Below the pieces are notes generated by a model. The model saw nothing but the letters and a program-made list of their open reading frames with translations. It had not been told where the DNA came from and searched no databases. A program made the translations under genes and the position numbers. A stretch of 64,000 bases of DNA, taken from positions 291,697,041-291,761,040 of the forward strand of contig JAVMKO010000001.1 of the NCBI GenBank assembly GCA_032164245.1, in the 5' to 3' direction. This document shows, one piece after another, positions 1-10,965 of this stretch. Every line of letters starts with the position of its first letter. The stretch's first letter is position 1. This stretch comes from Sternotherus odoratus (lineage: Eukaryota; Chordata; Testudines; Kinosternidae).

Positions 1-174
1 ATGAGCAATGAATGGGATCCATTGCAAACAGCTCTTCATTTCAGTGACTAATCATCATTTCACAGAAGAAGAGTAAGGAAAGGCTCACAAGTCTTTGGGG
101 CTTTCCCCTTCTTAGGCCACCTGCACAACTATTTAGCTCCAAATTCTTCTATTAGCTCCAGCAGCGTAAAGGAT

Positions 175-295
175 GCTCAAGTGGTAGGGCACTAGGCTAG
201 GAATGTAAAGGTTTGGCTTCAAGTCCCTTAGCCTCTAGGGGTCTTATTTCCCCAGATGTAGAATGAGGGTCATAGCAGTGCGCTAAGATTCAGAC
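175..295 (+). repeat. MIR-like SINE fragment
   Basis: The stretch runs through the usual MIR order: a start resembling 'gtggtagggcactaggctagga', then text resembling 'cttcaagtccc', then 'ttatttccccagatgtagaatgagggt'. This matches the MIR/CORE-SINE layout but is very diverged. It is an ancient non-coding insertion. The rest of bases 1-300 shows nothing else that I recognise. Confidence 0.4.
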
Positions 296-308
296 CTTAA
301 AGATTGTG

Positions 309-735
309 GGAATGTGAGAGTGGTCAGACCAAAGGTCCATGTAGTCCAGTATCCTATCTTCTGACAGTGGCCAATGCCGGGTGTGTCAGAGGGAATGCAC
401 AGAACAGGGCAATTACTGAGTGATCCCCTCCTGTCGCCCACTCCCTTGTGTCCTTGACCACCTTAGTTAATAGCCCTCGATGGACCTCCTTGAACTTATC
501 TAATTCTTTTTTGAACCCTGTTATACTTTTTGGCCTTCACAACATCCTCTGGCAAGGAGTTCCTCAGATGGAGTGTGCACTGTGGGAAGCAGGGCTTCTT
601 TTTGTTTCTTTTAACCTGGCTGCCTGTTAATTTCATCGGGCGAACCCAGTTCATACGTTAAGAGATGGAGTAAATAACACTTCTCTGTTTATTTTCTCTG
701 CACCAGTCATGATTTTATAGATCTCTACCATATCC
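309..735 (-). mobile_element. CR1 LINE 3' region
   Basis: Read on the minus strand this is the CR1 3' region of sauropsids. The signature 'ggtcagaccaaaggtccat' followed by 'cagtggccaatgccggg' lies near the low-coordinate end. The adjoining text (Leu/Ser-rich in the plus frame, 'ggacctccttgaacttatct', 'cttcacaacatcctctggca') recurs in other CR1 tails of this window (5425-5640, 34328-34640, 48785-49460). It is 5' truncated as usual for CR1 and has no open frame. The short plus-strand ORF here is a shadow. Confidence 0.75.
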
Positions 736-746
736 CCCTTAGTTCA

Positions 747-1195
747 TAGACGCCGACTCTGTGGGTGCTCTGGGGCTGGAGCACCTACGGGGAAAAATTG
801 GTGGGTGCAGAGCACCCACCGGCAGCTCCCTGCCCCGCCCCTGCTCACCTCCACTCCACCTCCTCCCCATAGTGTGCCACCGCATCCTGCTTCTTCCCTC
901 TCCCTCCCTGCACTTGCGCATGAATCAGCTGTTTGGCACGGTAAGCCTGGGAGGGAGGAGAAGCGGAGTGGCAGAGCACTGGGGGCAAGAGGTGGAGTGG
1001 AGGTGAGTGGGGGCAGGGTGCGGAGCGGTTCCTCTGCCCCCCCCCCAGCTGCCAGGCTCCCTGTGCCTCCCCCCACCAGTGCACTTCTGCTCTGCCTCCT
1101 CCCCTGAAGGGGCAGCCACTCTGCTTCTCCTCCCTCCCAGGCTTGCTGCGCCAAACAGCTGTTTGGCGCAGTAAGCCTGGGAGGGGAGGAAGTGG
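747..1195. mobile_element. GC-rich MITE-like element with internal hairpin
   Basis: The left end 'tagacgccgactctgtgggt' matches the ends of the copy at 16118-16512. The body is GC- and CpG-rich and carries several overlapping long frames on both strands. These come from base composition, not coding. A 52-bp near-perfect palindrome sits at 1133-1184. The right end is not sharply defined. The superfamily is unclear, and no convincing target duplication was found. Confidence 0.55.
1133..1184. repeat. 52-bp near-perfect palindrome
   Basis: Arms 1133-1158 and 1159-1184 are reverse complements with one mismatch, centred on CAGCTG with no loop. A related single arm occurs near 920-960. It sits inside the GC-rich MITE and is probably part of that element's structure. 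Confidence 0.85.
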
Positions 1196-2108
1196 GGCTG
1201 GGCGGGGATTTAGGGAAGGGTATCTTTTCTGAGATGTCACGACTGGAATTGCAGGAAGTAATCAAGCTGTGGGAGTCCCATGGATTCATACAGTGGCAGT
1301 GTGATAGTTTCTGTCTTTTTGTCTGTCCCTTTCCTTATGAGGTGCTTAAGTGATGCAGTGATAGGGGCCATGGAAATGGTATGTAACTACTAAAGCCAAA
1401 AGAGGTCCTTTGGACCGACAGCCGGGAAACAGAGAGTAGAATCTGGCCCTTGGACAACACAGCCCTCCCGACACTCTGCTCCATTAATCCTGCTGAGTAT
1501 CACGTTCCATGTTGTGATGGTTTTTTATACATCTCAGACACCCGCGTCGTTGCCAAGATCATCTAGAAATATAGAGGGGGGAGGCAAAGGCTGGTTTCTA
1601 ATTACAAACCCATAACAGGATGTGTATTTTTAAATCAATCGTCTGATGCACAAACCCAAGCCGGTTCCATTAATTTCTCTTACTCTCTGTGCCCCATATG
1701 AACTCCCAAGCTTTGCTGCAGCTGTATATAAGATCTCACCTTCTTTATTCTTATGATTCTGGCTGTATTTTGACTTGCTTGGCCTTGCCTAAACAGAGCT
1801 AGAGAGAGGCCAGGATGAGACCTAATGCGGGGGCAGGTTCTTATACCATCTCTGAACCATATGGGTCAGGATCCTGGACTGGATGGATCTCAGATCAGAT
1901 CCAGTCTGGCAACTCTGTGTTCCTGTGTAGGTGCTTAGCGATCTCCCCACCCACAGTCCCAATGGGAGAAGCAGCTGGCAGGATGGGAGATGTGCGGGAA
2001 GCTGCTGAACAATGAGATCCCACTGGCCCATTGAGAGAAGCGGCTGCAGGGATGATGCAGAGGCCAGACCCAGATCGGGGAGCGGTAAGTATTTTCCCCT
2101 TCCACCAC
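1196..2108. other. no gene recognised
   Basis: This non-coding stretch has short chance frames only. Nothing here matches a protein family that I recognise, and no clear repeat boundaries are visible. Confidence 0.5.
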
Positions 2109-2345
2109 TGACTTCACAGACTATAAATCCAGAAGGGACCTCTGTGATCGAGTCCGACCTCCTGCATAGCACAGCCCATAGGACTTCCCTGAACGGATTC
2201 CTGTTTGAACGAGAGCATCGCTCTTAGAAAAACATCCAAAGCTCGATTTTAAAATGTCCAGCCATGGCGAATCCACCGCAGCCCTGGCTAGTTTGTCCCA
2301 ATGCTTAGTGCCCCTCACTATTACATATTTGCACCTTAGTTCTAA
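2109..2345 (-). mobile_element. CR1 LINE 3' tail fragment
   Basis: The text 'aatccagaagggacctctgtgatcgagtc' followed by 'gacctcctgcatagcacagccca' is the reverse complement of the widespread CR1 3' untranslated region (compare 58115-58230). It is truncated and non-coding. Confidence 0.7.
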
Positions 2346-2469
2346 TCTGAATTTGTCTAGTTTAACCTTCCAGCAGCGTGGTTACACTGATGCTCAGCAC
2401 CTCTGAAAACCGGGCCCATGGTGTCTTAAAATGGAGGTGCCCCAAATGAAAATGGAGCTCCAAGTCATT

Positions 2470-2565
2470 CTCTCATGACTGCACAGAAGGTTAGTGGCAG
2501 GGCCAGCAATAGAACAGGTCTTCTGACTCTTGGTCTTGCATGTTAACTAGCTCGTCCTTCTTCCT
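2470..2565 (-). repeat. MIR-like SINE fragment
   Basis: The motif order 'gcacagaaggttagtggcaggg', 'agaacaggtcttctgactct' corresponds to the minus-oriented second half of MIR. It is diverged and non-coding. Confidence 0.45.
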
Positions 2566-2708
2566 TTATTGTGCCCCAAAAGCTGTGAGCTGATGCCTCG
2601 CTTTTCCTACTAAAACAACAGATTGCATCAGAAATGGGAAACAAGCATCTCTCTTGGCTTGGGCAATCCTCATTGGCTCATCCAGTGAAAGTAGCAGGCC
2701 TTTCATCA

Positions 2709-2733
2709 ATCATCATCATCATCATCATCATCA
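2709..2733. repeat. (TCA)n / (ATG)n microsatellite tail
   Basis: About eight TCA units directly abut the 3' end of the minus-strand LINE ORF. On the LINE strand this is an (ATG)n tail, which overlaps the ORF stop codon. Short tandem tails are normal for RTE-type LINE 3' ends, so this probably marks the true 3' end of the insertion. Confidence 0.8.
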
Positions 2734-4730
2734 TTCTGTTTCCATGACGCCTCTGGCGTTCAGGGCAGCGACGAAGCTCCTCCACTCCTGTCTGTTTCTG
2801 GCAAGTCTTGCAATGGTTCCCCAGCTGTGCCCCAGGTTTTTCAGCTCTGCTTCCACAGCTCTGTGCCGTGTTGTTTTTGGGCAGCCTCGTTTTCGCTCGC
2901 CTTCAGGTGTCCATCTTATTGCTGCTCTGGTGATAGAATCAGATTAGTTTCAAAGCACATGGCCGATCCATCTCCAACACCTTCTGGCAATGATAGGGCT
3001 CATATCATCTTGGCTGCACTGTGTTAATAGATCTTGGTTTGAGATTGTTCCAGGCCAAAAGGTACGGAGGATTTTTCTGAGGCAGGTTGTATGTCATGAA
3101 GATAGTTTGGACATATCATACTTTCTCATTCCCCAGCATTCTGCACGATAAAGTAATGTTGAAAGTACGCAGCTCTGATCCATCTTGAGTTTGGTTTTGG
3201 TGTGTACTTTGATGATTTCAAGACTGTATTTAAGCTCCTGAAGGTGTTCCTGGCTTTACTGATTTTGCTCCAGATGTCCTGGCTTACTTCACCATCCTGG
3301 CTGATGGTACTGCCCAAAAAACGAGTAGTCTGGTGTCACCTTAAAAGACCAGGAGATTTATTTGGGCTTAAGCTTTCATGGGTAAAAAACTCACTTCTTC
3401 AGACAGCTTATGTCTGAATGAACCTGATAGTCTTTAAGGTGCCACCAGAATCCTTGCTGTTTTTGTGGATATAGACTAACACGGCTACCCCCTGATACAT
3501 GCTGCTGCCCAGATATGTGAATGTTTCTACATAATCTTCTATCTTTACTGGTGATGGTGAGGCAATATTAAAGGTAATGATATCTGTCTTATTGTGATTG
3601 ACTTTCAGTCCAATTTTCTGGCTGAATGTGTTGAATCGAGTTGTTTTTTCTTGTGTATGGTGTTGGGTCCGTGATAAGAGAGCGAGATCATCTGCGAAGT
3701 CCAGGTCCTCAAGGGATGAGAAGGGTGTCCATTTAATGCCTCTTGGCATGTCTTCTGTTGTATTCTGCACTACCCATGGCAATGGTGAAGAGGATTGCAG
3801 ACGTGACACACGCCTGTTTTGACATCAAAACTGGGCCCACTGGGCTCAACACTGCATGTAAAGTTGAAATAAAAGCTTTGATGATGTTGACTATGCAGAG
3901 AGGGATTCTATAAGCCCGCAGAATGCGCCATTGGCTGGTCCTGTGAATGCTATCAAAAGCCTTCTCAAAGTCTATGGAGTTTATGTAGAGTTGCCATTCT
4001 AAGCACCGTTCTATTATGTTTCATAGAGTGAAGATCAGGTCTGTGTATCCTGCCCTTTCCGAAAACCGACTTGCTCTTTTCTGAGAACGCTATCAGTGGC
4101 CTTTGATATATGCTGGACTATGATTTTACACAATACTTTGCCTGGCACAAATAAAAGTGTGATACCACACCAGTTATTACAGTACAATCACTGAGAATTC
4201 CTTTCTTTGGTATCGTCACCATAACCCCATTGGTCCACTCATCTGACACCTTTTTCCCTTTCCCAGACTGATGTAAATAGATGGGCCAGGATAGATGCTG
4301 CTAACTCAGGATTTACCTTGAACATTTCTGCATTCAAGTTATCCTTGCCAGGAGTTTTCTCATTTCTAAAGGGTTTGATGGCTTGAATGATCTCTTCCTC
4401 AGTTGGGGGTATCTGTGTTGATATCAAGATCTTCTGCCTCCTGGATGTTTGCTTCCTCTTTAGGTGGCTCCTTGTTTAGGAATTCTTTCAAATGCTCCGT
4501 CCAACACATTTTTTGTTCTTTTTCTGTGGTTAGTAGGTGGCCCTTGTTTGTCCCTGATGAGAGTGTTTGTCGGTGTCTGCCGTTTACCGCTAAAAAGCCG
4601 CGTCATTTTGTAGACTGCTCCTTGTTCACCACGAGCAGCTGCATCCTCTGCTTGTGTTGCCAGATTATTATGTCCTGTGCACCCTGGATAATAACTTTTT
4701 TGCTAGCTGCCACTATTGGCTTTTGAATAA
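2731..4730 (-). pseudogene. RTE-like non-LTR retrotransposon, decayed ORF2
   Basis: Minus-strand reverse transcriptase pieces lie in order across 2 kb. The residues just upstream of the fingers (IRDKQG-type text) are near 4500-4560. The PTEEEI..AI..F.NEKTPG block is at 4239-4427. The catalytic palm motif FADD is at 3687-3698, with DLDFADDLALLS context, followed by GLKVN..KT and VETFTYLGSS. The C-terminal RQEWRSFVAALNARG block ends at a TGA at 2731-2733. The pieces fall in different frames with stops between them, so it is dead. The first half (endonuclease domain) is missing, as expected from 5' truncation. A Penelope-like element (3317-3498) splits the GS motif after the palm. The clade assignment (RTE-like) is from motif memory. 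Confidence 0.8.
3317..3498. mobile_element. Penelope-like element, inverted-dimer copy
   Basis: A minus-oriented terminal piece (to about 3402) is followed by a plus-oriented piece ending 'actaacacggctaccccctg'. Both halves carry the family tag 'gtctttaaggtg' or its complement. The minus half has a hammerhead-like core: CTGAAGA (3396-3402), stem, GAAA (3374-3377). Imperfect 13-bp direct repeats flank it: atggtactgccca at 3304-3316 and atgctgctgccca at 3499-3511, 11 of 13 matching. The insertion interrupts the LINE reverse transcriptase ORF, so it is younger than that LINE. Confidence 0.75.
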
Positions 4731-5420
4731 TGGATTACAACACTCAGAGTATCTCAACTATTTATTTCTTCCATGTAATCACCGGAGCTGTGCCCCTTAA
4801 TGTTAGAGGAAGTCAAAATAAAATTAGATCCAGATGTGAAGTAGTACTGAGGGGCTGACTTACACCCACCACAAAAACCAGATGGGAAATATAAAGGGAA
4901 GGCTAAAAAAATCAGACCTGACACTCCAGCTTTCATTCATGCTCTTGTACTAACAAATGGTGCCTTGATTTTGTGAATTTCCATGGCTTAGCCACTCTGA
5001 GCAGGCTAATTTATACTAGGCAATTAACCCAGGGCTGTGGTGGACTGCCAACCATCCCCATGCTGTCAGAAATGACGTAATTGTCATTATAAAGCTCTCT
5101 CGTGAGTTTCAGTAGAGGTGGCGGCTGCCATGTTGGCTGCCATGGTGGGGTTTAGAACCAGGGACCCCCATGACCAAAAGAAAAAGGCACAAGCTGCCCT
5201 ACTTTGGGCTCAAGAACCAACCTCCCTGGTAAAGTGGCTGGAACAGCCTCACACGCTTGGGCACAGAGGTGCTTTTTTAAAAAATGGTCTTATCTATTTA
5301 TTTTTTTCAGGCCAGTACATATTTAGATTATGTTAAATGCAATGTCCAACAGAACTACTGCAGCAATGGGACAGCAATGTGTGCGTACATCCACACAACC
5401 ACTGATATCACCCCAGTCAT
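4731..5420. other. no gene recognised
   Basis: Unique-looking non-coding sequence with chance frames only. No repeat family or exon could be assigned. Confidence 0.45.
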
Positions 5421-5424
5421 AAGA

Positions 5425-5640
5425 ACATAAGAACGGCCATACTGGGTCAGACCAAAGGTCCATCTAGCCCAGCGCCGACAGTGGCCAATGCCAGGTGCCC
5501 CGGAGTGAGTGAACCTAACAGGTATGATCGAGCGATCTCTCTCCTGCCATCCATCACCCCCCTCTGACAGACAGAGGCTAGGGACACCATTCATTACCCA
5601 TCCCGGCTAATAGCCATTTATGGACTTAGTCTTCATGGTA
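5425..5640 (-). mobile_element. CR1 LINE 3' end
   Basis: The sequence begins 'agaacataagaacggccata', then 'tgggtcagaccaaaggtcca' and 'acagtggccaatgccaggtg'. This is the minus-oriented terminus of the CR1 subfamily whose plus copy ends at 40957 in 'ttcttatgttcttatg'. Truncated and non-coding. Confidence 0.8.
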
Positions 5641-5672
5641 GGAGAGAATTTCTCCACTTCAACGAAATGTCT

Positions 5673-6098
<426 letters not shown>

Positions 6099-6871
6099 GG
6101 TGTCCTGGGGCCCAGTGTGCGCCCCAGAGTTACATTCACCTGCATGGGGGAATAAGAGCCTGCCCTGATGCAGGCTTTCTGGAGCTGGAGTCCAGGTGCA
6201 CAGTAGTAAGATGGGCTGTACACCTGGTCTTCTCCCTCTCTGGCGATGGGGCAGGGAGGATGCAGCTGTGGTTCCACTTCCCCATTGTCTAGCTAGCAGG
6301 GAATCACCACCTCGCGGGAGCATGTGGGTGGGGCCGGGAGGGACCTGCAACAAGCCCATCTCTGGGCTGCTCCGGGGGGCATGGTGTAGCGAGGCCTGGC
6401 TCATTGTGGCCTCAGGACACAATCTAGCCCACAGCTGGAACAAGGCCGTATTCAAGCCCGTTATCCAGACTGCGGTGGATACGCAGGGGCTGGAGGTACA
6501 GGGCCCATCGTTTGGTTTGGTTGTTCCACATTTCCTAGGAATCTATCAGTGTTAATTCCAACATTTAAAACAGGGTGAAAATTGGTAAAAAATACTAAAG
6601 CAAAGGGCAGCGGGTGTGGAGCTGAGCAGTGCTCTGTACTCATGGGAAGCGAGGGGAGCCCAGGCTCGCTGATGGAGCGGTTAAAGAGTCCTTCTGCTCT
6701 CTGCGGCTGTAGTAGTTGTGACTGTCCGTCTCGCTCCCCCATGGCTGCGCTGCACCACCTGGGCCGCCACAAAGAGCAAGTGAGTCTCAGCTAATCCCAC
6801 AATTCAGCTGAGAAAAAAAAATCCATCAAACCCAAATACTGATATTTGCAAAACCCAGGGATTCTTCAGAG
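6099..6871. other. no gene recognised
   Basis: GC-rich non-coding stretch upstream of the NDUFAB1 retrocopy on its strand. It might hold residual 5' leader sequence of the source transcript near 6099-6200. The long minus frame here merely runs on into the pseudogene. Confidence 0.4.
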
Positions 6872-7058
6872 GGAGGGATAGCTCAGTGGTTTGTGCATTG
6901 GCCTCCTAAGCCCAGTGTTGTGAGTTTGAACCTTGAGGGGCCATTGAGAGATATGGGGTAAAAATTGGTTGGGTGATTTAGTTGGGGTTGGTCCTGCTTC
7001 AAGCATGGGGCTGGACTAGATGACCTCCTGAGGTCCCTTCCAACCTTCATAGTCTATG
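6872..7058 (+). mobile_element. Cry I-type tRNA-derived SINE
   Basis: The head has a Pol III box A-like 'tagctcagtggtt' (6879) and a box B-like 'tgagtttgaacc'. The middle 'gatttagttggggttggtcctg' is followed by a CR1-like tail 'actagatgacctcctgaggtc' and 'ccttccaacc'. This architecture (tRNA head, CR1 tail) is that of turtle Cry I SINEs, which use the CR1 machinery for mobilisation. Full length, moderately diverged; a second copy lies at 47570-47738. Confidence 0.85.
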
Positions 7059-7944
7059 AGAACAGCCCACAACCAAAGGGCCTGAGAAATGGGATATAAA
7101 AGCTGAACTAAATAAAGACATGCCCTGCCAGCTGGTGAACCTTTGACTGTACATCAGCCCTTATTTACTTCTAATGTTGGAGCCACATTGTCCCAGGATC
7201 TTAGCCAGATAAGGTGATATCTGTTATTGGACCAACCTCTGCTTCGAGCTTACACAGAACTCTGCTTCTCTTATTTAAACCTCTCTTGTATTTTGTACTT
7301 ACTAAAATCTAACCTATTGTGATTGACTTTCTAGTGACTGGATTGTTATTTCTATAATGTACACTTCATATGGCCCCTGCTGTTGCTGCTTTTATCTATA
7401 GGTTCCATACATAATTAAGAAGTGTAATGGTCATACTAGGTCCGGTAATAATTCCCACAGCTATCAGTTCTAGTGTCTCAGAGCATAAGCTGATAACCAG
7501 ATGTGGTCTGGAAGAAATCTCCCCCATGGTATAATAATGAGCAATTGGATACATTATGGAGGTTTTATGTTTTTGTCTGAAGCAATTGACCACTGGGAGA
7601 GACAGGACACTGCTCTAAATGGACACTGCTCTGCGCCAGGAAGGCAGTCTCATGTTCTCACAATACGAAACCCGCTCACTTGGGACTAGGCTGAAAAGCA
7701 CCAGGAAACGTACTGTAGAGAACACCCCTCCCTTACCAGGGAGATGGACTTACCAGATCTTTTTCATCTCTCCTCTCTGTGACTCTATCATTTAAGGGCA
7801 ACAAGGCAAAACAAGCAAACAAAAAATGCATCCAGAACCTTTTGAAAAATGTCTCTTTCCCCGTTACTAAAAAAACCTTAAAATGAGGCCTGTCCCTCTG
7901 CTAAACACCTAGGCCCAGGTCCTCACAGGGAATGAGGTACCTAA
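7059..7944. other. no gene recognised
   Basis: AT-leaning non-coding sequence. No exon, repeat boundary or RNA gene could be supported. Confidence 0.45.
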
Positions 7945-8205
7945 GGCCTGGTCTACATTAAAAACGTAGCTGGGCCCAGCTATGTCGCTAAGGGGTGTGA
8001 AAAAGCCACCCCTCTGAGTGGTGGGGAGCAGCCGACCTAACAGTGGCGTAGACAGCACTAGGTCTATGGAAGAATTCTTCCGCTGGCCTCGCTACCCCCT
8101 CTCGGGGGTGAATTAACTATGGCAAACCCCTTAAATGAGCACAGGTGGTGTCCACACTGAAGCACTGCAGTGGTGGGACTGACGCCTTTCAAGTGAAACT
8201 AAGCC
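7945..8205. mobile_element. PIF/Harbinger-like MITE
   Basis: A left terminus 'ggcctggtctacatta' is preceded by TAA (7942-7944). The interior resembles the copy at 43997-44295: both have '(a)ggggtgtgaaaaa' near the left end. The right end is decayed and only approximate. Non-autonomous and non-coding. Confidence 0.55.
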
Positions 8206-8602
8206 CTAACTCACATTGATTTCAGCAGGAGCTAGCCACCTAAATACCGTCGAAGATCTGGGCCAGAGCTCCTCAGTGGAATGTGCCACAATCAGATAAC
8301 AAGGACTTTATTCGGTATGAAAACACACATTAGCTGAGGATCCCAGAGGAAAAAAAATAACCTCAACTCCAACCCCCATATAAAGTCACCCAAACCACCA
8401 CTGCTACACTGGATGTCTAGGATCCATTAAAAAATCTCATGGGTGTTTTTTTACCACCTGTTGTTCACAAGTAACAGCTGAGGTGACTAAAAATAGAAGA
8501 GATTAGAGGAAACATTATTCTGTGGTCCCGTTTGTTTGTTTTGTTCACCTGACAGGACTTTGGGTATGATCATCTCCATTGTTCTTCCTACTTAGTCAAC
8601 TA

Positions 8603-9112
8603 GGGCTTGTCTACATGGCTTGTTAGTGCGTAGCAAGACGGGGTGTGAATGTACACCCGCTGGCCTGCAACTCACAAACTAGCCATGGTGGACCTTACTC
8701 CTGCCTGCTCTCCGGCGGTGCTCTCTGGCGTACTTCCATCAAAAGGCACTGTAGATCTTTTAGGGTACATCTACACTGCAATTAAAAAGTCACAGCACCA
8801 AATGTCTGTGCCCGGGTGAGTTGACTCAGACTTGCTGGGCTAAAAATGGCAGTGTAGAAGTTTGGGCTCAAGGTGGAGCGCGGGCTCTGACACCCTGCCC
8901 ATTTGTGGGGTTTCAGACCCTGTGCTCCAGCCCAACCCTGAATATCCACACTGTAATTTTTAGCCCCACAGCCTAAGCCCTGTGAGCCCAGGTCAGCTGA
9001 CTTGGGCCAACCATGGGTCTTTTATTGCAGTGTAGCAGGATCCAGGCAAGCTAGTGTGCTGTACATTCGCATCTCACCTTGCCACACGCTAACTAACTAT
9101 GTAGTCAAGCCC
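8603..9112. mobile_element. PIF/Harbinger-like MITE (outer, interrupted)
   Basis: The left end 'gggcttgtctacat' (8603) pairs with the right end 'atgtagtcaagccc' (to 9112) as terminal inverted repeats with one difference. The flanking triplets are CTA (8600-8602) and TTA (9113-9115), close to the TWA target duplication of Harbinger elements. A second MITE lies inside at about 8763-9042. Confidence 0.7.
8763..9042. mobile_element. MITE nested in another MITE
   Basis: The left end 'agggtacatctacactgcaa' continues with 'ttaaaa'. The right end contains 'ttttattgcagtgtag', its reverse complement apart from one base. The outermost right bases are decayed. It interrupts the older MITE at 8603-9112. 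Confidence 0.65.
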
Positions 9113-9358
9113 TTAATCAGTTCCCCCCTTGTTTGTGGGGCCTTTCACATAGCAACAGGGAGGGCAGGAAAATATGTTTAAAAGTAGGAAAATGGGACTG
9201 TAAAACCTCCGAAATTGGCTTAGGAATTCCAGGCTAGGTGCAGTAAGTGAAACTTCTTTCACCTCTTTCTTTTTTAAATTGAGCACCTTGGATTTCATGT
9301 GCACAGGGACCCTTTAAGGTTGAAAGTGCAATTTTGGTGCTTGAATTTATTGGCCTTG

Positions 9359-10456
9359 TGTCACGTTACAGGAATTATTTGGGATCATATAGATCATTGG
9401 AGCAACCAAGATCCTATGGTGACACCAAATCTTATGTGAAGGGGGTCATAACAGGTGTCTATGACCAGGTTATGGAGGGCTAATTATGAATATGCCATTA
9501 ATATGTGTGTATCTTTTTTTAAACTAAAGTTATGAATATTGGATATATGGTGACTGTACTTCAAACTGATGCTTGGCTGCTGGGTGAAATCTCAGACAAG
9601 CTGTTGTTAACTTGGCTGGCCTGGCTGATGGGCCATTAAGGGACATCAACCACACAATGGACTTTGTATATGCCTGTCCACACCCGAGCTGGCCAGGAAT
9701 GTGACATGCCTGGGCCGAAACTGAATCCTGGAGAGTCTAGTGATTGGACCATGTGGCTATGAACCTCCATTTTGCAACCGGACTCTAGGAGGGAGTCTAT
9801 AAAGCCTGGGAGACACGGCTCCATTTTGTCTTCTACCTTCAGCCTGCAGCCTGCCCTGCTTCCAGCTCTGAATGGACTTTGCTACACAGGTGAACTCTGG
9901 ACTAAGGTGCTGACCCATCCCTAAATGGGATGCTTTCTAAAGACTTTGATTTAAACCTGCAGTTATTCTACCTTTGCTGCAAGCCTGAACCAAGATATTT
10001 GCCATTACTGCATGTAATTGATTTCTTTTAACCATTCCTAACCCTCACCTATACCTTTTTCCTTATATAATAAACCTTTAGATTTTAGATTCTAAAGGAT
10101 TGGCAACAGCGTGATTTGTGGGAAGATCTGATTTGTATATTGACCTGGGTCTGGGGCCTGATTCTTTGGAATTGGGGAGAACCGTTTTCTTTATTTGGGG
10201 CATTGGTTTTCATAACCATTGGTCCCCAGGACAGGTGGCTGCTGGGGGTGATACTGGGAATCTGGAGTGTCTAAGGGAATTGCTTGTGTGACTTGTGGTT
10301 AGCCAGTGGGGTGAAACCAAAGTCTTTTCTGTTTGGCTGGTTTAGTTTACCTTAGTGTGGAAAAACCCCAGCTTTGGGCTGTAGTTGCCCTTTTGGAAGC
10401 AACCTGTCCTGACCTGACACTCACAGTTGGATCCCACCAGGAACAGCACCATCACA
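9359..10456 (+). mobile_element. solo LTR, 1,098 bp, with 5-bp target duplication
   Basis: It begins TGTCAC and ends ATCACA, with identical 5-bp direct repeats CCTTG at 9354-9358 and 10457-10461. A TATA-like 'tataaagcc' lies near 9798 and a polyadenylation signal 'aataaacc' near 10069, in the U3-R-U5 order of a plus-oriented LTR. No internal retroviral genes flank it, so this is a recombined solo LTR. The retrovirus or retrotransposon family cannot be named from the LTR alone. Confidence 0.8.
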
Positions 10457-10553
10457 CCTTGCAAGAACACTGGAGTTATACAGTAAGTGAAGAATCAGAG
10501 AGGTAGCCGTGTTAGTCTGGAATAGCAGAGGTAACAAAGTCCTGTGGCACCTT

Positions 10554-10799
10554 AATATACAAAAACCTGTAGGAGAACACTTCAACCTGCCTGGACACAC
10601 AATTACAGATTTAAAAGTCACCATACTGCAGCAAAAAAACTTCAATTCCAGACTGCAAAGGGAAACTGCAGAGCTACAATTCATTTGCAAATTTAACACA
10701 AACAATCTAGGATTGAACAAAGACCTTCAATGGCTTGCTAATTACAAAAATAGCTTCTCCTCTCTCCATGTTCACCCTCCCCCCCCATTCAACTGCTAG
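10554..10799 (+). pseudogene. GIY-YIG endonuclease C-terminal fragment of Penelope-like element
   Basis: The frame reads PVGEHFNLPGHTITDLKV, then about 10 residues, then SRLQRETAELQFICKFNT and NLGLNKDLQW. The order HFN..GH...DLKV, R...E, I..F.T, GLN is the conserved end of the Penelope GIY-YIG domain as I know it. The N-terminal GIY-YIG motif and the whole reverse transcriptase are absent. The frame is open to a stop at 10797-10799, but a fragment this short cannot act as a nuclease. Confidence 0.75.
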
Positions 10800-10928
10800 A
10801 AGAATAACCCACCCTCCCTGATTGGAGATAACAAGCTGGTTCAGCCTAATTGGACTAACCTTGTTACCTCCCACCTGGTTCTTGCCTACTTTTCTATACC
10901 TGCCTCTGGACACTTCCACTGCTTGCAT

Positions 10929-10965
10929 CCGATGAAGTGGGTATTAGCCCACGAAAGCTTATGCT
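10929..10965 (+). ncRNA. hammerhead-ribozyme-like motif (Penelope terminal repeat)
   Basis: CCGATGA (10929-10935), one A, stem GTGGG, loop TATTAG, stem CCCAC, GAAA, then AGC-TTAT-GCT and T. This matches the hammerhead order CUGANGA, helix II, GAAA, short helix III, UH. Two departures are C for U at position 4 and an extra A before helix II. Helix I pairing is not evident. It is probably a relic in this copy. Confidence 0.5.

Noticed and set aside
744..1289. 181-codon minus frame and its overlaps
   Set aside because: Low-complexity composition in the GC-rich MITE; several phases are open at once.
6879..6930. Functional tRNA gene
   Set aside because: Box A- and B-like motifs are present, but the sequence runs into a CR1-like tail and does not close an acceptor stem; it is a SINE head.
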